This document shows positions 1 through 6,562 of a stretch of 7,717 nt of DNA, in pieces. The DNA comes from an uncultured Clostridia bacterium. GTDB taxonomy: Bacteria; Bacillota_A; Clostridia; Christensenellales; CAG-138. The notes under the pieces are model-generated. The model was not told the origin of the DNA and did not search any database. It saw nothing but the letters and a program-made list of their open reading frames with translations. The stretch spans positions 1 to 7,717 of the forward strand of contig CAMORL010000075.1 of assembly GCA_946623765.1 (NCBI GenBank), written 5' to 3'. The position numbers and the translations under genes are program-made. Position 1 is the stretch's first letter. Each line of letters begins with the position of its first letter.

Positions 1-873
1 TGCAGCGGCGGCGTCATCATGGGCGCGTTCTTCATGGCAACCGACTACACGACTTCGCCCGTGAGCCGTCTCGGACAGTTCATTTACGGCTGTCTCATCG
101 GCGTTCTCGGCGCGCTGTTCCGCATCCTCGGCAAGAGCGCGGACTCCTTCAGCTACTCGATCATCATCGCGAACCTGTTCACCCCGCTCATCGACCTCTA
201 CATCGTGCCGAAGCCCTTCCTTCCGCGCGTCAAGGCGTTCGAGAAGCGCAAGGCGGACGAAGCGAACGGTATCGTGAAGCAGCCGCTTCTGAAGCGGATC
301 CCGAAGCCCGTTATCGCTCTGACGCTGATCGCAGCGCTTGCCGGTGTTGCGCTCTCCGGCGTATACTCCATGACGAAGGATCCGATCGCGGCTGCAGAGC
401 TTGCGAAAAAGCGCGAATCCTTCAAGGTCGTCTGCGAAAACGCAGCGGACTTCCATACGATCCAAGCGGCGCAGCAGGAGCTTGACGCGCTCGACGGCGG
501 CACCTACGGCGCAGGCAAGTTCGGCACTACGGTGATCGAAGAGGTGTATGAGGCGGTCGACGCAAACGGCAATGTCGCAGGCTACGTCTTCTCCATCACC
601 AACCGCAACGCCTACAATCCTCCGCTGAAGCTGGCGCTCGGCGTCGATCCGGACGGCAACATCCTGAAGATTGCGTTCATCGAACTCAACGAAACGCCCG
701 GTAAGGGCTCCAAGGCGGATGAACCGGCGTTCAAGGATCAGTTCCTCGGACAGGCGGACACCTCCGGCGTCGATACCATGTCCGGCGCAACCGTCACCTC
801 GAAGGCTGTTCTGAACGCAGTCAACGCCGGTCTCGACTTCTTCCGGAACGTGATCATGGAAGGAGGCAAGTGA
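1..873 (+). CDS. rnfD-rnfG: RnfD C-terminus fused in frame to RnfG (partial at 5' end)
   Basis: This frame is open from base 1 and ends at TGA 871-873 (290 residues in window). Residues 1-70 match the end of RnfD, the membrane flavoprotein subunit of the ion-pumping ferredoxin:NAD+ oxidoreductase: GAFFMATDYTTSPVSRLGQ, a hydrophobic helix, then NLFTPLIDLY. A charged linker (about 71-100) follows without a stop. A single hydrophobic helix (about 103-121) and an extracytoplasmic FMN-binding domain complete an RnfG. The motif DTMSGATVTS includes SGAT at residues 261-264; Thr264 (bases 790-792) should carry FMN through a phosphoester bond added by ApbE. In most genomes rnfD and rnfG are separate genes. 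Both the RnfD end and the RnfG start are expected on the cytoplasmic side, so a fusion is topologically possible. A GTG at 274 could start a separate RnfG, but it lacks a close ribosome site, and RnfD would still read through. The rest of rnfD and presumably rnfC lie upstream. Confidence 0.9.
   Translation, partial: CSGGVIMGAFFMATDYTTSPVSRLGQFIYGCLIGVLGALFRILGKSADSFSYSIIIANLFTPLIDLYIVPKPFLPRVKAFEKRKADEANGIVKQPLLKRIPKPVIALTLIAALAGVALSGVYSMTKDPIAAAELAKKRESFKVVCENAADFHTIQAAQQELDALDGGTYGAGKFGTTVIEEVYEAVDANGNVAGYVFSITNRNAYNPPLKLALGVDPDGNILKIAFIELNETPGKGSKADEPAFKDQFLGQADTSGVDTMSGATVTSKAVLNAVNAGLDFFRNVIMEGGK
781..798 (+). other. Covalent FMN attachment motif of the RnfG domain
   Basis: These codons encode SGATVT, matching the S(T)GA(S/T)xT signature recognised by the flavin transferase ApbE. 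The acceptor is the Thr at 790-792. The intact motif argues that the RnfG half of the fusion is functional. No apbE gene is in the window. Confidence 0.85.
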
Positions 874-874
874 T

Positions 875-1558
875 ATGAAGAATAAGTATCTCGAACGAAT
901 TTACAACGGTCTCATCAAGGAAAACCCGACGCTCGTCCTGATGCTGGGCATGTGCCCGACGCTGGCGGTTTCCACCGCGGCGATCAACGGCATCAGCATG
1001 GGTCTCTCGACGCTCGCGGTTCTGATTCTGTCGAACTTCCTGATCTCCGTGATGCGCAACGTGATCCCCGACGAAGTCCGTCTTCCCGCGTACATCGTCA
1101 TCGTTGCTTCCCTCGTTACCGTGGTGAAGCTGCTCATCAAGGCGTATCTGCCTTCGGTTGACGAAGCGCTCGGCACCTATATCGACCTGATCGTCGTCAA
1201 CTGCATCATTCTCGGTCGCGCGGAAGCATATGCAAACAAGCACACCCCCGGGCTTTCCGTCATGGACGGCATCGGCATGGGCCTCGGCTTCACCGTCGCG
1301 CTGACGCTTGCGGGTCTCGTGCGTGAGCTTCTCGGCGCAGGCACGGTGTTCGGACTTACGGTCTTCCCGCAGGAATACGCGGTCGGCATCATGATCCAGC
1401 CGCCGGGAGCGTTTATGGTTATTGCGCTGTTTATCATCATCATGAACGCAATCGGCATCAAGACACGGCAGCACGAGCTCGTCAACAGCGACGGCTGCGA
1501 CGGCTGCTGCGCTACCTGCGCGATGCGCTGTGAAGAAGCAAAGGAGGAAACGAAATGA
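875..1558 (+). CDS. rnfE: Rnf electron transport complex subunit RnfE
   Basis: RnfE is an integral membrane subunit that, with RnfA, forms the core crossed by electrons and the coupling ion. The protein has 227 residues and about six hydrophobic helices. It shows the family motifs LMLGMCPTLAVST (Cys27) and VVNCIILGRAEAYA (Cys110). By homology with Rnf/Nqr structures these two cysteines, with two in RnfA, hold a [2Fe-2S] cluster inside the membrane. The start is ATG 875, with AGGAGG at 861-866 and only 1 nt after the rnfD-rnfG stop. The stop overlaps the rnfA start (ATGA). The C-terminal tail carries five cysteines (208, 211, 212, 215, 219; pattern CxxCCxxCxxxC) followed by charged residues, which is more than the core fold needs and could bind metal or an Fe-S cluster. 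Identity is very secure; the tail's role is unknown. Confidence 0.96.
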   Translation: MKNKYLERIYNGLIKENPTLVLMLGMCPTLAVSTAAINGISMGLSTLAVLILSNFLISVMRNVIPDEVRLPAYIVIVASLVTVVKLLIKAYLPSVDEALGTYIDLIVVNCIILGRAEAYANKHTPGLSVMDGIGMGLGFTVALTLAGLVRELLGAGTVFGLTVFPQEYAVGIMIQPPGAFMVIALFIIIMNAIGIKTRQHELVNSDGCDGCCATCAMRCEEAKEETK

Positions 1559-2169
1559 TCCGCTTAATTCTGATCGTCATTCTGAACGCGTTGATTTCGA
1601 ACGTCGTTCTCAATCAGTTCCTCGGCATCTGCTCCTTCCTCGGCGTGTCCCGTCAAATCAAGGCTTCCGCGTCGCTCGGCATGGCGGTTATCTTCGTCAT
1701 CACGATCGCGTCCGCGGTCGCAAGCATTCTGTACAACGGAATCCTTGTTCCGCTGCATCTCGAATTCATGAAGATGATCGTCTTCATCCTCGTCATTGCG
1801 GCGCTCGTGCAGATCGTCGAAATGTTCCTCAAGAAAAAGTCCCCGTCGGTTTATAAGTCGCTCGGCATCTATCTGCCGCTGATCACCACCAACTGCGCGG
1901 TGCTCGGTATTGCGATCGACAACATCGACAAGTTCGGCTACAATTTCATCGAGAGCGTCTTCTCCGGCTTCGGCACGGCGGTCGGCTACACGATCGCGAT
2001 CGTACTGCTCGCCGGCATCCGCTCGCGCGTGGATGAAAGCGCGATTCCGCGCCCGGTTCGCGGCGCACCGATCGTCCTGCTTGCGGCGGCGCTGATGTCC
2101 ATTGCATTTATGGGCTTTACGGAGCTGCAGCCGGTTATCGAAGTCGCATTGAAGGGGGTCGGACAATGA
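1555..2169 (+). CDS. rnfA: Rnf electron transport complex subunit RnfA
   Basis: RnfA is the six-helix membrane partner of RnfE, homologous to it but inserted with opposite topology. The protein has 204 residues. It opens with the typical ISNVVLNQFLGICSFLGVS (Cys26) and has LITTNCAVLGIA (Cys114) in the matching internal position; these are the expected ligands of the intramembrane [2Fe-2S] cluster shared with RnfE. The end, RGAPIVLLAAALMSIAFMGF, is also typical of the family, so the protein is full length. ATG 1555 overlaps the rnfE stop by 4 nt and is preceded by AAGGAGG at 1541-1547, giving translational coupling. The stop likewise overlaps the rnfB start. Nothing looks truncated or shifted. 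Confidence 0.97.
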   Translation: MIRLILIVILNALISNVVLNQFLGICSFLGVSRQIKASASLGMAVIFVITIASAVASILYNGILVPLHLEFMKMIVFILVIAALVQIVEMFLKKKSPSVYKSLGIYLPLITTNCAVLGIAIDNIDKFGYNFIESVFSGFGTAVGYTIAIVLLAGIRSRVDESAIPRPVRGAPIVLLAAALMSIAFMGFTELQPVIEVALKGVGQ

Positions 2170-2984
2170 GCGCGCTTGTTATCATTCTGATCACGACCGC
2201 CGTCATTACGGTGATCGGTATCGTCGTCGGCGCCGGTCTTGTCTTTACGGGCAAGAAGTTCCATGTCCCGGTCGATGAGCGGGAAACGGAAGTCCGCGAG
2301 TGTCTGCCCGGCAACAACTGCGGCGCGTGCGGCTACGCAGGCTGCGACGCCATGGCGGCTGCAATCGTCTCCGGTGAAGCGCCGGTCAACGGCTGCCCCG
2401 TCGGCGGCGCGGCGGTTGCGGAAAAGATCGGCGGCATCATGGGCACCGACGCGGAGATTCTCGAACGCCGGGTCGCGTTCGTCCGCTGCAAGGGCACATG
2501 CGAAGCGTCCGGTCAGCAGGGCAATTACGTCGGCATTAACGATTGCCGTTCTGCCGTACTTGCCGGCATCAACCTCAAGAACTGCGACTACGGCTGTCTG
2601 GGTCTCGGCTCGTGCGTGAACGTCTGTCCGCAGGGCGCGATCAAGATCATTGACGGCGTTGCGGTCGTGAACCGCAAGCTGTGCGTCGCATGCGGTCTGT
2701 GCGTCAAGACCTGCCCGAAGGGGCTCATCGAGCTCGTTCCGGAGAGCAAGCATGTTGCGGTGCAGTGTCAGAACCGCGACAAGGGACCGCAGGTCAAGAA
2801 GGTCTGCTCCGCAGGCTGCATCGGCTGCACGCTGTGCACGCGGCAGTGCCAGTTTGACGCGATCCACATGGACGGCAACCTTGCGCGCGTCGATTACGAG
2901 AAATGCACGCAATGCGGCAAATGTGCGGAGAAGTGCCCGGCGCACGTCATCACCCCGCCCTGCCCCGCGCAGAAGGAGGCATAA
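2166..2984 (+). CDS. rnfB: Rnf complex iron-sulfur subunit RnfB (ferredoxin entry)
   Basis: RnfB is the membrane-tethered multi-cluster subunit that takes electrons from reduced ferredoxin on the cytoplasmic side. The protein has 272 residues. A hydrophobic N-terminal helix (about 3-27) is followed by the RnfB-specific [4Fe-4S] motif at Cys52, 55, 60 and 77 (C-x2-C-x4-C-x16-C). Four ferredoxin-like cysteine sets follow: 140/144/150/154 (the spaced form YGCLGLGSC seen in RnfB), 173/176/179/183, 218/221/224/228 and 247/250/253/257. Together they predict about five [4Fe-4S] clusters. The third set ends Cys-Gln instead of the usual Cys-Pro, a minor variation. The start overlaps rnfA by 4 nt (ATGA), with a GAAGGGGG ribosome site at 2151-2158. 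The stop is 3 nt before the nitrite reductase start, so the two are almost certainly co-transcribed. Being the last Rnf gene fits the clostridial rnfCDGEAB order. Confidence 0.96.
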   Translation: MSALVIILITTAVITVIGIVVGAGLVFTGKKFHVPVDERETEVRECLPGNNCGACGYAGCDAMAAAIVSGEAPVNGCPVGGAAVAEKIGGIMGTDAEILERRVAFVRCKGTCEASGQQGNYVGINDCRSAVLAGINLKNCDYGCLGLGSCVNVCPQGAIKIIDGVAVVNRKLCVACGLCVKTCPKGLIELVPESKHVAVQCQNRDKGPQVKKVCSAGCIGCTLCTRQCQFDAIHMDGNLARVDYEKCTQCGKCAEKCPAHVITPPCPAQKEA

Positions 2985-2987
2985 GCT

Positions 2988-4304
2988 ATGGAAAAAAGAC
3001 ATCAGGCTGCAAAGCTCATCATCGGCGCGGTCGTCGTCATCATTGCCGTGCTGTTCCTCGCCGGCATTGTCGGCGGGCACGACGTGAAGTATAAATCCGC
3101 TCCGCTCTCGCGCGAGGATATTACGTACCGTCAGGTCGAAGCGCCGAAGGCAACGAGCGCAGACGAGACGATCACCGCTTCCGATTGGAACGCGATCTAT
3201 CCCGACATCGTCGTTTCCTGGGGCAAGAACGCGGAGAACGAAGTCGTCGTCGATTACCTTGAGCTCGACCCGTACCTTGTGGAGATCTACGAGGGCTACG
3301 GCTTTGCGAAGGACTACGGCAGCGCGCGCGGGCATAACTACACGCTCACGGACGTTGAAAAGACCAAGCGTCCGCACGGCATGGCAAACTGTCTGACCTG
3401 CAAGACGCCGAACTTCACGAAGCTCGTGAACGACGAGGGCGACGAGGTCTACTCCCGCCCGTTCGACGAGGTCTATGCGCAGATCACCCAAAACGGCGGC
3501 GAAACCGTCAGCTGCTATACCTGCCACGGCAACAACCCCGGCAACGGCACGCAGCCGAAGGAAAACCTTACGGTCACGCACGGCTATATCAAGCTGGCGC
3601 TCGGCGAGAATCTCAGCACGATCGATCCCGGCGTCCTTGCCTGCGGTCAGTGCCACATCGAATACTACTTCGATCCCGCGACCAAGGCGACCAGAATGCC
3701 GCACAGCTCGGTCGAGTCCATGACGCCGGAAGCGACCTATGATTACTACACCGAGATCGGATTCTCCGACTGGACGCAGGAAAGCACCGGCGCGAAGATG
3801 CTCAAGGTGCAGCACCCCGAGATGGAAACCGTACTCCTCGGCAAGCATGCCGGCGTTCTGAACTGCGCCGACTGCCATATGCCGGTCGAACAGAACACGA
3901 ATACGCAGAACGTGTATCACAGCCACACGCTCGTGAGCCCGCTCGAGAACAAGTCGCTGCTGGAAAGCTGTCTTGCCTGCCACAAGGATCTCGGCGCGAA
4001 CAGCGCAGACGAGATGGTCACCTTCGTGAAGAACATCCAGGCACGCATCACCGCGGAGGAAACCCGCGTCGGCAACCTGCTGATGGAATTCAAGAGAGCG
4101 CTTGCAAAGGCGAATCAGGACGGCACGCTCGGCGAAGAAACGCTGGAAGAAGTCCGCGAACTGTATCGCAAGGCGCAGTGGTTCTTCGACTACTGCTACG
4201 TCGAGAACTCCGAAGGCGCGCATAACTCCGAGCTTTCGACCCGCTGCCTCAATACGGCGGAACAGTTCATCAACGAGGGCATGGCGCTTCTGAACGTCGA
4301 ATAA
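2988..4304 (+). CDS. nrfA: Pentaheme ammonia-forming cytochrome c nitrite reductase
   Basis: NrfA reduces nitrite to ammonium with six electrons on the outer side of the membrane. The 438-residue protein has exactly five heme sites: CLTCK at 135-139 (the CXXCK catalytic heme typical of NrfA) and CXXCH at 176-180, 219-223, 293-297 and 328-332. Active-site equivalents are Tyr226 in CGQCHIEYYF and His276 in the KVQH motif (273-276), plus probably Arg128 seven residues before heme 1. KxQH rather than KxRH suggests the calcium-containing NrfA class. Residues 8-29 are a hydrophobic segment with no obvious signal peptidase site, so it may be an uncleaved anchor. The protein is somewhat shorter than E. 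coli NrfA (478). AAGGAGG at 2973-2979 precedes ATG 2988. It follows rnfB by 3 nt, and no nrfH is present. Octaheme relatives are excluded by the heme count. The link to Rnf is inferred. Confidence 0.95.
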   Translation: MEKRHQAAKLIIGAVVVIIAVLFLAGIVGGHDVKYKSAPLSREDITYRQVEAPKATSADETITASDWNAIYPDIVVSWGKNAENEVVVDYLELDPYLVEIYEGYGFAKDYGSARGHNYTLTDVEKTKRPHGMANCLTCKTPNFTKLVNDEGDEVYSRPFDEVYAQITQNGGETVSCYTCHGNNPGNGTQPKENLTVTHGYIKLALGENLSTIDPGVLACGQCHIEYYFDPATKATRMPHSSVESMTPEATYDYYTEIGFSDWTQESTGAKMLKVQHPEMETVLLGKHAGVLNCADCHMPVEQNTNTQNVYHSHTLVSPLENKSLLESCLACHKDLGANSADEMVTFVKNIQARITAEETRVGNLLMEFKRALAKANQDGTLGEETLEEVRELYRKAQWFFDYCYVENSEGAHNSELSTRCLNTAEQFINEGMALLNVE

Positions 4305-4319
4305 CATCCCCGGAATCCG

Positions 4320-4362
4320 CGGCAAAGGGTTCGCCCGAACAGGAACCCTTTGCCGTTTTCTT
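4320..4362 (+). terminator. Rho-independent terminator between nrfA and ccs1
   Basis: The arms 4320-4332 and 4343-4355 form a perfect 13-bp stem (GGCAAAGGGTTC pairs with GAACCCTTTGCC, extended by C4320-G4355) around a 10-nt loop. GTTTTCTT follows. It begins 15 nt after the nrfA stop and ends 6 nt before the ccs1 start codon, so it should end most transcripts from the Rnf-NrfA genes or act as a partial-readthrough valve for the maturation genes. Confidence 0.88.
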
Positions 4363-4368
4363 ATCAGC

Positions 4369-5628
4369 ATGGAAATTCTGAAAAAAATCTTTAAGTTTGT
4401 TGCATCGATGAAATTCGCGATCCTCCTGCTCGTGATCGTCGCCGTTGCCTGCGTAATCGGAAGTCTCGTTCCGCAGGGCGCGATGTTCGAACAGTACCGG
4501 GATTCGTATTCCGAGCGCACCGCGGCGTTCATCCTTGCGTTCCATCTGGACGATGTATTCCACAGCTGGTGGTTCATCGTTCTCGTTTCGCTGCTCTGCC
4601 TTTCGGTGCTGCTCTGCAACCTCACGCGTGTCAAGGCGCTGATCCTTTTGACGAAGAACGCCGCGAACCCCGCGCACGCCATGACGGAAGAGCCGACCGC
4701 CGTGCACGACGGCGTTGCCGATCCCGAACCGGTCTTCCGGCGCATGCACTTTTTCCGCGTGCAAAAGACCGAGCTTGAAGGCAGGGAAGCGCGTTTCGCC
4801 TATCGCAACCGCCCCGGCTTCTGGGGCGCGTGGGTCTGCCACATCGGCATCGTACTGATCGTTCTCGGCTATGCTTTGGGTCAGATGACGCTGTTTTCGA
4901 CCGAGGTCTACGGCACGCCCGGGCAGACCAAACCGATTGAGAAAACACCGTATGCGCTCACGATCGACGGGTTTTCGATCGACCGCAACGAATCCGGTTT
5001 TGTCGAGCAGTACATTTCCGAATTGACGGTCACGAACACGGAAACCGGCGAAGCGCAGCGCGGCACGTCGAGTGTCAACCACCCCGCGGTGCTCCACGGC
5101 ATGAAATTCTATCAGACCGCAAGCGGCGACGCCGTGCGCGTCACAATCGCAGAGGACGGCGTGCCCTTTGAAAGCGCGGATCTGTGCGTCGGCGAGGAAC
5201 TGACGATCGACTTTCTGCCGGGGCTGTCGCTGTTTCTGAACGGCTGCGAACCGGATCATAACGGATCTCCCGTCTATCATATCCTGTTCTTTTATCAGGG
5301 ACAGCACATGGATGTCGGCAAATCCTACTTTGCGCCGAACGCGACGATCAACCTCTCCCCCTACACGCTGACGCTGTCCGAACCGATCGACTATACGCTT
5401 TTGCGCGTCAAGAAGGATTCTTTTGCATGGCTCGTCATGATCGGCGGAATCCTCACTGCGCTCGGGCTGTTCTTCGCGCTGTATGTCGTTCCGGAAACGC
5501 TGTGGGCGGTGAAGAACGAAACCGGCGCCTGGACGGTGTACGGAAAGAGCAGAAAGCTCGCGCCGCTGTTTACGGAACAGTTTGATCGCGCGATCCGGAA
5601 ATCGGAAGGAAAGGAGGCGGCGAAATGA
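4369..5628 (+). CDS. resB: System II cytochrome c synthase subunit Ccs1/ResB
   Basis: ResB (Ccs1) partners CcsA to carry heme across the membrane and attach it to apocytochrome c. The 419-residue protein has the family layout: a first membrane helix (SMKFAILLLVIVAVACVIGS, about 13-32) ending LVPQG, a second helix after His65 in FHSWWF, a third with His158 in GAWVCHIGIVLIVLGYA, a large extracytoplasmic domain (about 175-340, including NHPAVLHGMKFYQ), and a last helix (about 352-374) with a short cytoplasmic tail. His65 and His158 are candidates for the membrane heme ligands. The start at ATG 4369 fits the family N-terminus. However, no ribosome site precedes it, and the terminator ends just upstream. 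The next in-frame ATG (4408) would remove the N-terminal basic residues and also lacks a site. It overlaps ccsA by 4 nt. Its likely client is the neighbouring NrfA. Confidence 0.93.
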   Translation: MEILKKIFKFVASMKFAILLLVIVAVACVIGSLVPQGAMFEQYRDSYSERTAAFILAFHLDDVFHSWWFIVLVSLLCLSVLLCNLTRVKALILLTKNAANPAHAMTEEPTAVHDGVADPEPVFRRMHFFRVQKTELEGREARFAYRNRPGFWGAWVCHIGIVLIVLGYALGQMTLFSTEVYGTPGQTKPIEKTPYALTIDGFSIDRNESGFVEQYISELTVTNTETGEAQRGTSSVNHPAVLHGMKFYQTASGDAVRVTIAEDGVPFESADLCVGEELTIDFLPGLSLFLNGCEPDHNGSPVYHILFFYQGQHMDVGKSYFAPNATINLSPYTLTLSEPIDYTLLRVKKDSFAWLVMIGGILTALGLFFALYVVPETLWAVKNETGAWTVYGKSRKLAPLFTEQFDRAIRKSEGKEAAK

Positions 5629-6476
5629 TTCGGGCGGAAAGCATTCTCTTCGTTGTGACGCTTGCGCTGCACTTCGTCACGATGCTCCTCTATTTCTTCT
5701 ACGTCGCAGTCAAAAAGCCTGCGCTTTCAAAGCTCGCGATCCGCATGCAGTGCTTTACGATTCTCGTCCATACGGCGGCGATCGTACTGCGCGGAATCGC
5801 GATGGCGCGTCTGCCGATGGCAAACCAGTACGAGTTTTCCACGGCGTTTTCGTGGGCTTTGGCGCTCGTCAGCCTGATCTTCATCCTGAAATTCAATTTC
5901 CCGGTGCTCGGCGCGTTCGCGTCGCCGGTGACGCTGCTGCTTGCGGCATATGCCGGGCTGAACAAGCTGAACGAACTGAAGGTCATCGCGGCGAACGGCG
6001 CGGACAGCATCAAGAACCTGATGCCCGCGCTCCGAAGCAGCTGGCTCGGCATTCACGTGTCCACGGTCATCGTGGCGTACGGCGCGTTCGGCGTTTCGTT
6101 CGTGCTGTCGATCATGTTCCTGCTGCGGGACAGGATGAAAGCGAACGGCTTCTGGGACGCACACATTCCGAAGCGGGAAAAACTCGACACGATCAGCTAT
6201 CGGTGCGTCTCGCTCGGCATGATGTTCCTGACCGTCACGATCGGATTCGGCGGCATCTGGGCGGAAAACGCGTGGGGCAGCTACTGGACGTGGGATCCCA
6301 AGGAAACCTGGGCGCTCATCACATGGGTGATCTACCTCGTCTATCTGCATCTGCGCATCCGCAAAGGCTGGAACGGCAGGACCGCCGCGATCTTCGGCGT
6401 GGTCGGCTTTGTCTGCGTGCTGTTCACCTATATCGGTGTAAACACGCTGCTGCCGGGGCTTCACAGCTATAAATAA
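5625..6476 (+). CDS. ccsA: System II cytochrome c synthase subunit CcsA/ResC
   Basis: CcsA is the heme-handling half of the System II cytochrome c synthase, exporting heme and presenting it to CXXCH or CXXCK cysteines outside the membrane. The 283-residue polytopic protein contains the diagnostic tryptophan-rich WWD motif WGSYWTWDPKETW (217-229). It is flanked by His144 (GIHVSTVIVAYG) and His280 (near the end, in PGLHSY), the expected external heme ligands; His242 lies in the following helix. MANQYEFSTAF (65-75) is also typical of the family. ATG 5625 overlaps the ccs1 stop (ATGA), with AAGGAGG at 5611-5617. Some bacteria fuse the two subunits; here they stay separate. In Wolinella a dedicated CcsBA-type protein, NrfI, is required for the CXXCK heme of NrfA. 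This pair beside nrfA may do the same job, which the sequence alone cannot show. No thiol-redox partner (CcdA, ResA) is in the window. Confidence 0.95.
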   Translation: MIRAESILFVVTLALHFVTMLLYFFYVAVKKPALSKLAIRMQCFTILVHTAAIVLRGIAMARLPMANQYEFSTAFSWALALVSLIFILKFNFPVLGAFASPVTLLLAAYAGLNKLNELKVIAANGADSIKNLMPALRSSWLGIHVSTVIVAYGAFGVSFVLSIMFLLRDRMKANGFWDAHIPKREKLDTISYRCVSLGMMFLTVTIGFGGIWAENAWGSYWTWDPKETWALITWVIYLVYLHLRIRKGWNGRTAAIFGVVGFVCVLFTYIGVNTLLPGLHSYK

Positions 6477-6494
6477 ATACATCTTCTGTAACAG

Positions 6495-6527
6495 AAAGCG
6501 AAGGACTATTTACCGTCCTTCGCTTTT
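6495..6527. terminator. Hairpin terminator between convergent genes
   Basis: AAAGCGAAGGAC (6495-6506) pairs perfectly with GTCCTTCGCTTT (6515-6526) around an 8-nt loop. On the plus strand it is followed by TTTTGTTG, closing the ccs1-ccsA unit. Read on the minus strand, the same stem ends in GCTTTCTGTTA, so it may also end the convergent surface-protein transcript, although that T-run is weaker. Confidence 0.85.
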
Positions 6528-6562
6528 GTTGTATGCCTTGTTTGATCAGCTCCGAGTCGCGC

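Noticed and set aside
274..873. Separate rnfG starting at GTG 274
   Set aside because: No ribosome site at a usable distance, and the upstream RnfD frame runs through without a stop, so a fused product is made in any case. Internal initiation cannot be fully excluded.
2808..2850. Cys-Gln instead of Cys-Pro at the end of the third RnfB ferredoxin motif
   Set aside because: All four cluster cysteines are present; loss of the proline is a common tolerated variation and does not suggest lost function.
2988..4304. Octaheme nitrite, tetrathionate or hydroxylamine-type reductase instead of NrfA
   Set aside because: Exactly five heme sites, CXXCK at heme 1, and the EYYF and KVQH motifs all fit pentaheme NrfA.
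1986..4745. A very long minus-strand open frame of 919 codons across rnfA, rnfB, nrfA and ccs1
   Set aside because: It lies opposite four genes with clear family motifs. Its translation is Arg/Asp/Val/Ala-rich with no recognisable domain, as expected from the complement of GC-rich codons.
5582..6472. Plus-strand open frame of 296 codons overlapping ccsA in another frame
   Set aside because: The translation is Arg/His-rich without motifs, while the ccsA frame carries the WWD motif and conserved histidines.
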